Source: Lysinibacillus_B sp031181585 (GTDB lineage Bacteria; Bacillota; Bacilli; Bacillales_A; Planococcaceae). From it: DNA of 64,000 nt. The notes beneath the pieces are model-generated. The model ran no database searches. It was not told where the DNA came from and saw nothing but the letters and a program-made list of their open reading frames with translations. The position numbers and the translations under genes are program-made. The stretch covers positions 248,001 through 312,000 of the forward strand of contig NZ_CP154840.1 in the NCBI RefSeq assembly GCF_047301505.1, given 5' to 3'. Shown piece after piece: positions 43,504 to 50,875 of the stretch; the stretch's first letter is position 1, and the number at the start of each line of letters is the position of its first letter.

Positions 43504-43692
43504 AGCCCGCCATGATAGGCGGGCTCAGCCTGTTGACAAACGCTTTCATCCAGCGTTGCTTGCCTGGCGAGCGTTTTCAAGACAGGCTGAGTAAAACGAT
43601 ACTATATAAAACTAGCTGAAAAAACGTGAAGACAAAGTCAAAAGAAGACTTTGTCTTCACTCGGAGCCCGCCATTACAGGCGGGCTTTTTTG
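43504..43692 (+). repeat. Dispersed structured element, copy C, between duplicated terminator hairpins
   Basis: GAGCCCGCC-n6-GGCGGGCT hairpins at 43504-43527 and 43664-43687 match at 21 of 24 positions; only the right one has the T-tail (CTTTTTTG). The core (43528-43663, 136 bp) reads on the plus strand: CAGCCTGTTGACAAACGC ... GCGTTTTCAAGACAGGCTG, an A/T linker, then a 35-bp hairpin (43626-43660) with arms GTGAAGACAAAGTC / GACTTTGTCTTCAC. Compared with A and B the apex of the large hairpin is deleted. The same hairpin forms the sigma-factor gene terminator. Confidence 0.9.
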
Positions 43693-43716
43693 TGGGAAAA
43701 TCTCCTTTAGCTTACA

Positions 43717-43745
43717 GAAAACCCGCCAAGAAAGTTCTTGGCGGG
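43717..43745 (-). terminator. Terminator of the marR gene
   Basis: Perfect 11-bp stem CCCGCCAAGAA / TTCTTGGCGGG; read on the minus strand it ends in TTTTC. Confidence 0.8.
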
Positions 43746-43763
43746 AATGACCGTATCATTTAA

Positions 43764-44192
43764 TTATTTGGGTAAATGCATTTTATTGAAAATGGTATGC
43801 AATGTCGTGATTTCCTCTTCCGTCAACATGCCGAACAAATGATTGATGAGTGCTTCGATTTGCTTGCGGGAATTCTCCAGCACTTGGAGACCCTCTGCTG
43901 TAATAGAAATTTGAGAAGCACGGCGATCGTTCTCGCTTTGTGTTTTTTCAATGAAGCCGCCTTTTAGTAGCTTTGTTGTAAGTACTGTTACCCCGCCTGT
44001 TGTTACTTTTAGACGATCAGCAATGGCAGAAGGGCGCTTTGGACCTTCTTTGGCTAAGAATTCGAGTATCAAAATATGGGACTTTGAAAAACCGAGTTCG
44101 TTATGGCTATTCCATTCGTTTGCTACTTTGCGTTCTAGCACTGAAATCGATTCGAAAAGAGCTGTTAGGTTTTCTTTTCTTTTTTGGTCCAT
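43764..44192 (-). CDS. MarR-family transcriptional regulator
   Basis: 142 residues. The winged helix is RPSAIADRLKVTTGGVTVLTTKLLKGGFIEK with DRRASQISITAEG, followed by a dimerisation helix. It lies 59 bp downstream of the spx-like gene on the same strand. A perfect 18-bp palindrome over the spx-like promoter (44720-44737) is a good candidate for its operator, giving an autoregulated spx-like/marR unit. There are no cysteines, so a thiol-based sensor mechanism like that of OhrR or YodB is unlikely. Confidence 0.85.
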   Translation of the reverse strand: MDQKRKENLTALFESISVLERKVANEWNSHNELGFSKSHILILEFLAKEGPKRPSAIADRLKVTTGGVTVLTTKLLKGGFIEKTQSENDRRASQISITAEGLQVLENSRKQIEALINHLFGMLTEEEITTLHTIFNKMHLPK

Positions 44193-44251
44193 TTCCTCAA
44201 CTCCAACACAGTCTTTCTATCATTTTTATGTAAATAAAGAAAGCGGCGAAA

Positions 44252-44653
44252 TTACTCAACCGCTAGTCTTTGTAAAGCATTCAGTTCAAATGCACGTACT
44301 TTACGTGGGATGAAACGACGAATATCCATTTCATTATAGCCCACCTGAATACGCTTTTCATCTAATAGAATCGGGCTCCGCAGCATACGTGGGTGCTGCT
44401 GGATTAAATTATATAGCTCTTGGATTGACAATTGATCAATATCAACATCCAAGTTTTTAAAGTCATTTGAGTTTGTTGCAATAATTTCATCTGTTCCATC
44501 TTCTGTCATGCTTAAAATATTTTTAAATTCTGCTAGAGTAAGTGGTTGGGACGTAATACGTTTTTCTGTATAGGCGATATTATTTTCATTTAACCATTTT
44601 AAAGCTTTTCGTGATGAGGAACAGCTAGATTGTGTGTAAATTGTTACTGACAT
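44252..44653 (-). CDS. Spx/ArsC-family regulator with CxxS in place of CxxC
   Basis: 133 residues, Spx length. Strong Spx features: MTEDGTDEII, LYNLIQQHPRMLRSPILLDEKR, QVGYNEMDIRRFIPRKVR. Spx binds the RNA polymerase alpha C-terminal domain and controls thiol-stress genes; the CxxC at residues 10-13 of B. subtilis Spx is its redox switch. Here the site is TQSSCSSSRK, with Ser for the second Cys, so an intramolecular disulfide cannot form. ATG 44653 has AGAGAGGA upstream. It may be a specialised paralogue that is controlled by expression level. Confidence 0.85.
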   Translation of the reverse strand: MSVTIYTQSSCSSSRKALKWLNENNIAYTEKRITSQPLTLAEFKNILSMTEDGTDEIIATNSNDFKNLDVDIDQLSIQELYNLIQQHPRMLRSPILLDEKRIQVGYNEMDIRRFIPRKVRAFELNALQRLAVE

Positions 44654-44719
44654 ATAAATTCCTCTCTTCCAATAGTTTATTTTGAAATAGCCTACCAATA
44701 AGATAATTTGTCATAAATT

Positions 44720-44737
44720 TATCTTACTAATAAGATA
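44720..44737. promoter_or_regulatory. MarR-type operator over the spx-like promoter
   Basis: TATCTTA-CTAA-TAAGATA is a perfect 7-4-7 inverted repeat. On the minus strand it lies within a predicted promoter TTGCAA-N17-TAAGAT, covering spacer and -10 box. A half-site AATAAGATA recurs at 44697-44705. Confidence 0.6.
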
Positions 44738-44942
44738 TCTGTTTTGCAAGTTTTTTATAGGTCGGCTGTGTATGTAATGTTTATCCATTTATTGTATACC
44801 CAGCTCTCTATAAATATATACGTCCTTTCACAAAAAAAGTTTCGTTTGTCAAAAAATTTACACACTTTTTCTTAAATCATCCTTAAAAGGGTATTTTAGG
44901 AGTTCCATAGATGAAATATAAAAAAACAAGGGAGTAGGAGGT

Positions 44943-44966
44943 CATCTCCGCCTGTAGACGGAGATG
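44943..44966 (+). promoter_or_regulatory. Hairpin in the lia leader covering an upstream in-frame ATG
   Basis: CATCTCCG-n8-CGGAGATG, a perfect 8-bp stem. AGGAGG lies just upstream (44937-44942), and the 3' arm ends in an ATG (44964) in frame with the liaI-like gene. It may be a regulatory hairpin, a LiaR-type site, or incidental. Confidence 0.35.
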
Positions 44967-45044
44967 AAAATCCATTTAGGGACCGTTAAAACAATTCCTT
45001 ATTCAAGATACGATAAATGTAACAAAACGAGAGGAGAAAAACAG

Positions 45045-45386
45045 ATGAAGAAATTACTGAAGTATACGGTGATTGGTTTCGGTCTCTTAATTTTAGCTGG
45101 CATTTTAGCACCGATGATTGCCGGATTCCTGGTAGGAGCAGCCATTGTACTAGGAGGTTTCTGGCTCTATGAAAGAAGTGAGTCATCTGTCATGAAGCTG
45201 ATTAGCATTATTGTCATGGTTTCTGGTGTTATGGCCGCAATCGGCAGCGCACCAATTCTTTTATTAGTCATCGCACCGGCAGTCGGTTATGTAGTCTATA
45301 AGCAATGGAAAAATGATGAGCCGAAAATGGTAACGGATAACCCCTTCGATAACTTCGAAGCGGAATGGAATAAGCTATCTAAATAA
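45045..45386 (+). CDS. liaI: LiaI-like small membrane protein, first gene of lia operon
   Basis: 113 residues with three to four hydrophobic segments (FGLLILAGILAPMIAGFLVG; LISIIVMVSGVMAA; ILLLVIAPAVGYVVY) and an acidic tail DNPFDNFEAEWNKLSK. In B. subtilis, LiaI anchors the PspA-like LiaH at the membrane; sequence similarity is modest, so the assignment rests mainly on position before liaH. ATG 45045 has GAGAGGAG upstream; an in-frame ATG at 44964 would add 27 polar residues. liaH follows after 15 bp. Confidence 0.65.
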   Translation: MKKLLKYTVIGFGLLILAGILAPMIAGFLVGAAIVLGGFWLYERSESSVMKLISIIVMVSGVMAAIGSAPILLLVIAPAVGYVVYKQWKNDEPKMVTDNPFDNFEAEWNKLSK

Positions 45387-45401
45387 GAGGGAGAGAGATC
45401 A

Positions 45402-46013
45402 ATGAATTTATTACAACGTTTTATCCATACAACTGAGGCGAAATTACATGAGCTTTTCGATTCAGCAGAGCGTAAAAATCCCATTGCTATGCTGAACCAA
45501 TATGTCCGCCAGGCAGAAAAGGAAACAGAAAAGGTAGGCGGTCTTGTAGCACGTCAGGCTGATTTGAAAAATAAGATTGCTGCAGAATTAAAGCAGGTAG
45601 AAAAGAAGCAGCAAAAGCGTACAGAACAGCTTCAGCTGGCACAGCAATCAGAGGAGCAGGATTTGATTGATTTCACTTTATCGGAAGTGGAAGCCTATAA
45701 AACACGTGCAGATTTACTGCAACAGAGTCTGACAGAAGCGACAGCGGAGCATGCAAATCTTGAACGGCAGTTCGAGCAGATGAAGCATCGTTTACAAGAC
45801 ATGAAAGTACGTCAGCTTCAGTTAATGAGCAAGGAAAATGTGGCACATGCCCATTTCCGTTTAGAAGAGGCATCTTCTAAGCAGGCGGACCTGCATGCCA
45901 ATAAATTCGGGGAAGCAACTGAATATATTGAGCGTATCTCCTTAAAGCTGAAGAACGACTACGAGATTACAACATTTGAACAACGTTTGGCGGCGCTTGA
46001 ACGGAAGGAATAG
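45402..46013 (+). CDS. liaH: PspA/IM30-family envelope stress protein LiaH
   Basis: 203 residues, almost wholly coiled coil (about 25-195), with the PspA opening LLQRFIHTTEAKLHELFDSAERKNPIAMLNQYVRQ. LiaH forms large rings that bind and protect the cytoplasmic membrane under cell-wall antibiotic stress. RBS GAGGGAGAG. A terminator-like hairpin follows, which would make the liaIH message more abundant than liaFSR. Confidence 0.9.
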   Translation: MNLLQRFIHTTEAKLHELFDSAERKNPIAMLNQYVRQAEKETEKVGGLVARQADLKNKIAAELKQVEKKQQKRTEQLQLAQQSEEQDLIDFTLSEVEAYKTRADLLQQSLTEATAEHANLERQFEQMKHRLQDMKVRQLQLMSKENVAHAHFRLEEASSKQADLHANKFGEATEYIERISLKLKNDYEITTFEQRLAALERKE

Positions 46014-46020
46014 TATAATG

Positions 46021-46053
46021 AAAGGTGTGGGGTGAAAGCTCCACATCTTTTTC
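46021..46053 (+). terminator. Attenuating terminator between liaH and liaF
   Basis: AAAGGTGTGG / CCACATCTTT stem (one G-U) then TTTTTCC. It probably limits read-through into liaFSR. Confidence 0.65.
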
Positions 46054-46161
46054 CGTCTTTTAGCTCGATGAAGCGGGACTTGATCAAAGCATACTGTAGG
46101 GTGTTGAAAAAGATAGAAGAGTATTGATTCAATGGAGACCCTTTACATCGGAGGTGGGCAA

Positions 46162-46761
46162 ATGAAAAATAAACTACTAGTAATCATTGGACTTATTGTA
46201 TTTATAGAATTATTCATTTTTCATAACAGCGGTGTTTTCTTCCTGCTCCTCGCTTTTGCGCTATATGTACTGAGTGTACAAAAGGGGGAAAAAATGTATG
46301 CCTCAATTGCTCTAATCTTTGCCTTGCTTGCTGTCTTATCGATGACGACACTGAGATGGTTGATTCCCGCAGGCATTATTTATTGGCTATACCTGCATTA
46401 CAAGCGAGACTCCTATATACCAGCTTTCTTTGGTACGTATCAGACAGAGGAGAAGCCCTATCCATGGAAAAATCAAGCCATTACAAGAGTATTCGGCAAT
46501 GCAACGATTGATGCTACAAAAACTATTCTGCCGTTAGAGCCCGCATTCATTTCTATTTTTCAAGGAATCGGTAAAACAACGATTTTAGTACCCTATGATG
46601 TTGAGTGCTATATTGCGATAAACCAAGGCTATGGCAAAGTGCTCATCAATGGAGAATCAGTAAAAGTGCCGGAAAGTATTGTACTAGAAAAGGGCGGCCG
46701 GCGTAAGCTGATGATTCACGTATCAATCGGATTGGGCGAGGTGGAAATATGGCAAAGATAA
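46162..46761 (+). CDS. liaF: LiaF, inhibitor of the LiaRS two-component system
   Basis: 199 residues: three or four membrane helices in the first 90 residues, then a beta-rich C-terminal domain with FGNATIDATKTILP, IFQGIGKTTILVPYDVE and INQGYGKVLINGES, the LiaF/DUF2154-type signature. LiaF keeps LiaS inactive without cell-wall stress. ATG 46162 follows GGAGGTGG; the frame to 46132 lacks a site. It overlaps liaS by 13 bp. Confidence 0.88.
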   Translation: MKNKLLVIIGLIVFIELFIFHNSGVFFLLLAFALYVLSVQKGEKMYASIALIFALLAVLSMTTLRWLIPAGIIYWLYLHYKRDSYIPAFFGTYQTEEKPYPWKNQAITRVFGNATIDATKTILPLEPAFISIFQGIGKTTILVPYDVECYIAINQGYGKVLINGESVKVPESIVLEKGGRRKLMIHVSIGLGEVEIWQR

Positions 46762-47774
46762 TTGGCTTTTGTTTTCGTACATTTTTGCTCATGACGATGC
46801 TCGGGGCTTTTGTTTATGGTGGCCTTGTTCTTTTGTATGGTGAGCCGAATGAAGAGAATTGGCGTCCGCTCATAGAGGAGTTTGGAACAGGCGGACTGCC
46901 GATACTCGTCATGATTGTTTTCGGTATCCTGGTGGCAAGTTTAGTCATCTCTCTTTGGATTACATCTATTATCGTCACAAAGGATTTCCAAACGAGCAGG
47001 CAGGTGAGAAAGCTGCTTGATATCGAACGCTACAAAGAGCAAAAAGCCTCTTCTCGGACAACAAGAAAATCTTTAACTGAAGTGGCGGAGCTTATTGAAC
47101 AGCAGCGAAAGACCTTACACCGTATCACAAATGAAAAGGTGGAGGCAGATGAAACAATTGTCCGTCAACGCTTAGTAGAAGAAAGGCAGCGGCTCGCAAG
47201 GGAACTGCATGATTCAGTTTCCCAACAGCTATTCGCGGCTTCTATGCTGTTGTCGACTGTGACTGAAAATAATGAAGATGCAGCTATTTTGGTGCAAATT
47301 GAAAAAATCGTACAGCAGGCCCAGCTGGAAATGCGTGCATTGCTTCTGCATTTGCGTCCAATTGCCCTGCAGAATAAAACACTTGCACAGGGACTTCGAG
47401 AGCTTATTGAGGAACTGCAGCAAAAGGCGTCATTTGACTTGCATTACGAGCTTGCCGATGTTCCCCTAACGAAGGCACAGGAGGATCATCTGTTTCGTAT
47501 CGCACAGGAGGCCTTGTCTAATACGCTTCGCCACGCCAAGGCAACGGATGTAGAGCTGGTGCTGATGGAAAGAGCCAATATGTACATTTTACGCATCCAG
47601 GATAATGGGGTTGGATTTGATAGCCAGCATGAAAAAATAGGATCCTACGGAATGAAAAATATTGTAGAAAGAGCAACGGAAATTGGCGGTATTTGTACTA
47701 TTACCTCCGTAGTAGGCCAAGGCACAAGGATTGAGGTGCAAATTGCAAAGGAAACGGGGGAGAATCATGATTAA
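46749..47774 (+). CDS. liaS: LiaS sensor histidine kinase
   Basis: 341 residues. Two membrane helices (about 8-30 and 52-78) enclose a very short extracellular loop, as in intramembrane-sensing kinases. HisKA_3 follows with the phospho-accepting His in RELHDSVSQQLF (about 154), then the HATPase domain with DNGVGFD and GSYGMKNIVERA. It senses lipid-II-targeting antibiotics together with LiaF and phosphorylates LiaR. It overlaps both neighbours. Confidence 0.92.
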   Translation: MAKIIGFCFRTFLLMTMLGAFVYGGLVLLYGEPNEENWRPLIEEFGTGGLPILVMIVFGILVASLVISLWITSIIVTKDFQTSRQVRKLLDIERYKEQKASSRTTRKSLTEVAELIEQQRKTLHRITNEKVEADETIVRQRLVEERQRLARELHDSVSQQLFAASMLLSTVTENNEDAAILVQIEKIVQQAQLEMRALLLHLRPIALQNKTLAQGLRELIEELQQKASFDLHYELADVPLTKAQEDHLFRIAQEALSNTLRHAKATDVELVLMERANMYILRIQDNGVGFDSQHEKIGSYGMKNIVERATEIGGICTITSVVGQGTRIEVQIAKETGENHD

Positions 47775-48396
47775 AATTGTTGTAGCAGATGACCATGAAA
47801 TGGTACGTATCGGTGTAGTAGCATATCTTTCCGCCCAGCCGGACATGGAAGTAATCGGGGAGGCAGCAGACGGGAAAGAAGCCGTCGACAAGGTACTGGC
47901 TCTGCGCCCGGATATTGTCCTGCTGGATAATGTTATGCCGAATATGACAGGGGTAGAAGCTGCAATAGAGATTTTAAAGCATTGGCCGGAAGCAAGAATA
48001 ATGATGGTTACAAGTTTTCTTGACGACGATAAAGTATATCCGGCACTCGAAGCGGGAGCTGTCAGTTATTTGCTCAAGACCTCTAATGCGAAGCAAATTG
48101 CCGATGCAATCCGCCGTACGGTAAAAGGGGAATCGGTCCTCGAACCAGAAGTGACGGCAAAAATGATGCAGAAATTCCGCAGACCAAACGTGACGCTTCA
48201 TGATGAGTTGACCGACCGGGAGATGGAAGTGCTGCTCCTTCTAGCACAAGGAAAGACAAATCAAGATATTGCCGATGAATTATTTATCGGTATTAAAACA
48301 GTAAAGACACATGTCAGCAATATTTTGTCCAAGCTGGGAGTCCAGGATCGGACACAGGCTGTAGTCTATGCGTTTCAGCATCATCTAGTGAAATAA
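47767..48396 (+). CDS. liaR: LiaR response regulator (NarL/LuxR type)
   Basis: 209 residues. The receiver has the acidic pocket VVADDHEMVRIGV and phosphorylation Asp (about 54) in IVLLDNVMPN; the C-terminal LuxR-type helix-turn-helix is LTDREMEVLLLLAQGKTNQDIADELFI. It activates the liaIH promoter. The first ATG (47767) overlaps the liaS stop by 8 bp; upstream in-frame residues belong to the liaS overlap. Confidence 0.93.
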   Translation: MIKIVVADDHEMVRIGVVAYLSAQPDMEVIGEAADGKEAVDKVLALRPDIVLLDNVMPNMTGVEAAIEILKHWPEARIMMVTSFLDDDKVYPALEAGAVSYLLKTSNAKQIADAIRRTVKGESVLEPEVTAKMMQKFRRPNVTLHDELTDREMEVLLLLAQGKTNQDIADELFIGIKTVKTHVSNILSKLGVQDRTQAVVYAFQHHLVK

Positions 48397-48450
48397 AGCA
48401 CAGGCAAGCCGATATAAGAAAAAACAGACGGCAATAGGTGGGATATACAA

Positions 48451-48738
48451 GTGATAAAATCAGTAGGCGCAAGCGGAGCACACGTAGGCAGTCCCTCTCC
48501 GAGGAAAACGCAGGAACGGGCGCAAACAACGTTTCCGAAGGTAGGCGGGAATGAGATTCTAAGCGAGGAAAAGGCAAGCAGTTCATCAAAGCTGCTAGTA
48601 GCCGGAGCAAAGTCTGCGGCGAATGTTCGCTCCATTATTGAGGAGGAAAATGGCGTTGTCCGCCTGAATGCTGATGGTGACCGCTTGGAAGTAAGCGAAA
48701 GAGCTATTTCATTGGCAAAAGAGAAAATATATAGCTAA
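48451..48738 (+). CDS. Hypothetical 95-aa protein after the lia operon
   Basis: GTG start after GGTGGG. The N-terminal half is low-complexity and basic (VGASGAHVGSPSPRKTQERA); the C-terminal half looks folded and helical (LLVAGAKSAANVRSIIEEENG; DRLEVSERAISLAKEKIYS). The D-x-L-E-V-S-x-x-A-x-x-L motif recalls the short motif in FlgM-like anti-sigma proteins, but the rest does not match, so no function is assigned. It lies 54 bp after liaR with no terminator in between. Confidence 0.45.
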   Translation: MIKSVGASGAHVGSPSPRKTQERAQTTFPKVGGNEILSEEKASSSSKLLVAGAKSAANVRSIIEEENGVVRLNADGDRLEVSERAISLAKEKIYS

Positions 48739-48797
48739 AGGAAAACAACTGGGACAGGTGGAGAGTCCTAGTTGTGTTTGTAGCGTGATCTTTATTG

Positions 48798-48833
48798 AAA
48801 AAGCCAGGCCGGATATTTACCGGCCTGGCTTTT
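48798..48833. terminator. Strong bidirectional terminator
   Basis: AAAAGCCAGGCCGG / CCGGCCTGGCTTTT perfect 14-bp stem with a 7-nt loop between convergent genes; T-rich on both strands. Confidence 0.88.
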
Positions 48834-48839
48834 TCATTT

Positions 48840-50408
48840 TTACATGTCTATTTGACCTGTTGTAAACCAGTCTTGTACATTCCAAACTTTCGTCGCTAAA
48901 CCTTCGTAAAAGTCCGGTTCGTGGGATACAAGGACGATTGTTCCTTTGAACTCCTGCATAGCGCGCTTTAACTCTGCTTTGGCATCGACGTCCAAGTGGT
49001 TTGTCGGTTCGTCAAAAATCAGCCAGTTTGCTTCATTCATCATCAGTTTGCATAGACGGACCTTCGCCTGCTCACCACCCGATAAAGAGTTCAATGGACG
49101 TTGAATATGCTCCGTCTTCAAGCCTGCACGGGCTAATGCAGCACGTACCTGTGCTTGCTCCATGGAAGGGAATGCGTTCCATACATCATCAATTGGTGTG
49201 ATTTTCTCGGCCTTTACTTCCTGCTCGAAGTAAGAAGGGAATAAGTAGTCACCACGAATAACTTTTCCGCCAAGCGGATTGATTTTGCCTAACATCGTTT
49301 TTAACAGAGTCGATTTACCGACACCGTTCATCCCTACTAACGCAATTTTTTGTCCGCGTTCGATTTGGAATGTCAATGGAGGCAATAATGGTTTGTCTTT
49401 TTCATAACCGATAAGCAGGTCCTCCGCTTCTACTACGTAGCGGCTGGATGCACGTGATTCTTTGAAACCAAACTCAGGCTTCACAGCTGTTTCGGGACGA
49501 TCGATCCGCTCTAGGCGGTCCAGCTGCTTCGCACGGGATTTTGCACGGCCTGTCGTTGAATAGCGCGCTTTATTTTTCGCAATGAAATCCTCTTGTTTTT
49601 TAATGAACTCCTGCTGCTTTTCATATGCCTCGATGTGCTGGCGTTTGTTGATTTCAGCAAGCTCAAGGAATTTTTCGTAAGTAGCTGTGTAACGTGTCAT
49701 TTTAGAGAATTCTAAATGGAAAATAACATCGACTACATTATTCATAAACTCCGTATCATGCGAAATTAGTAAAAACGCATGCGGGTAATTTTTCAGGTAG
49801 TTTTTCAGCCACGTAACGTGCTCTTCATCAAGATAGTTAGTGGGCTCGTCCAGTAACAGAACTTTCGGTTTTTCTAGCAATAGCTTAGCTAACAGTACTT
49901 TTGTACGCTGTCCGCCGGATAAGGCTGCTACGTCGCGGTCAAGCCCGATTGCATCAAGACCAAGTCCGCGAGCTACCTCTTCAATCTTCATATCGAGGGT
50001 ATAGAAGTCTCCCGCATCCAAGGCATCCTGGATTTCAGCCATATCCTCCAGCAGCTTCTCTAATTCTTCAGGCGTCGCTTCGGCCATTTTCAACGTAATC
50101 TCGTTTAATTCCTCTTCCTTTTTATAAAGCGGAAGAAATGCATCGCGCAAAGCATCGCGCATCGTCCGGCCAGCTGTTAGTACGGTATGCTGATCAAGGT
50201 AGCCGTAGTGCGTGCCAGGAAGCCATTCGACCTTCCCTGTATCATGGATTGCCTGTCCTGTAATAATGCTCATTAATGTCGATTTCCCTACACCGTTCGC
50301 ACCGACTAGGCCAATATGATCACCCTCGACTAAACGGAATGATACATCTTTAAAAAGCGTGCGGTCGCCAAAGGAATGACCTAAATTTTCAACCGTTAAA
50401 ATTGCCAT
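48840..50408 (-). CDS. yfmM: ABC-F family ATPase, YfmM-like
   Basis: 522 residues and two ATPase domains without membrane segments. Walker A motifs GANGVGKST and GMNGVGKST, signatures ALSGGQRTK and SLSGGEQAK, Walker B VLLLDEPTNYLD and LIFDEPTNHLD. The linker between the domains (about 235-320) is the charged P-site tRNA interaction region. ABC-F proteins bind the ribosomal E site and relieve stalls or antibiotic block. The opening AILTVENLGHSFGDRTLF is closest to B. subtilis YfmM. ATG 50408 has TTGGAGGA upstream, so the longer frame (50453) is rejected. Confidence 0.87.
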   Translation of the reverse strand: MAILTVENLGHSFGDRTLFKDVSFRLVEGDHIGLVGANGVGKSTLMSIITGQAIHDTGKVEWLPGTHYGYLDQHTVLTAGRTMRDALRDAFLPLYKKEEELNEITLKMAEATPEELEKLLEDMAEIQDALDAGDFYTLDMKIEEVARGLGLDAIGLDRDVAALSGGQRTKVLLAKLLLEKPKVLLLDEPTNYLDEEHVTWLKNYLKNYPHAFLLISHDTEFMNNVVDVIFHLEFSKMTRYTATYEKFLELAEINKRQHIEAYEKQQEFIKKQEDFIAKNKARYSTTGRAKSRAKQLDRLERIDRPETAVKPEFGFKESRASSRYVVEAEDLLIGYEKDKPLLPPLTFQIERGQKIALVGMNGVGKSTLLKTMLGKINPLGGKVIRGDYLFPSYFEQEVKAEKITPIDDVWNAFPSMEQAQVRAALARAGLKTEHIQRPLNSLSGGEQAKVRLCKLMMNEANWLIFDEPTNHLDVDAKAELKRAMQEFKGTIVLVSHEPDFYEGLATKVWNVQDWFTTGQIDM

Positions 50409-50505
50409 ATGTTCTCGTTCCTCCAATAGTTTTTCATCTATTATGTTCATCAAAAAACTCGCGGTACGCGGCCGCGAGCAGAGTAGAATATGTTTTCAAA
50501 GCAAT

Positions 50506-50691
50506 TTAAAACTCGGCTAATTGCTTGTTTAATTCTGCAAGTCGTGCTTCCATTTTTTCAAGGCGCTCCAAAGCTTGCTTAACCGATTCGGGATGCCCCA
50601 CTGATTCCAGCTTTTCCATGTCGCCCTGCAAATTGATATAGTCCATTTTTAATTCTGTAATCTGCTGTTGTACCTGTGCTTTTGTTAGCAT
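50506..50691 (-). CDS. SE1832-like small coiled-coil protein
   Basis: 61 residues, entirely helical: QITELKMDYINLQGDMEKLESVGHPES and a second helix with Ala/Leu heptads. It resembles the SE1832 family of Firmicutes, whose role is unknown. ATG 50691 with AAAGGAGTG upstream; the longer frame to 50763 lacks a site. Probably expressed alone. Confidence 0.7.
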   Translation of the reverse strand: MLTKAQVQQQITELKMDYINLQGDMEKLESVGHPESVKQALERLEKMEARLAELNKQLAEF

Positions 50692-50875
50692 GGAAATGTA
50701 CACTCCTTTACAAAAAATATTCCCGCTTCTTTTTGAGAATTTCTGCTCTCTATTGTAGCACATCCAGGGCCGATTTGAGAATGAGAATGGTTTTTCTCAG
50801 TAGTGAATGATGTAGAAGGGAAACTGGCATTATGTGGGATAGAGCAAAGGGTAAGCAGTTGGACCTTCATCGAAC

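Noticed and set aside
48451..48738. FlgM-type anti-sigma assignment
   Set aside because: Only a short D-x-L-E-V-S-x-x-A motif agrees; the rest of the protein and the genomic context (no flagellar genes) do not.
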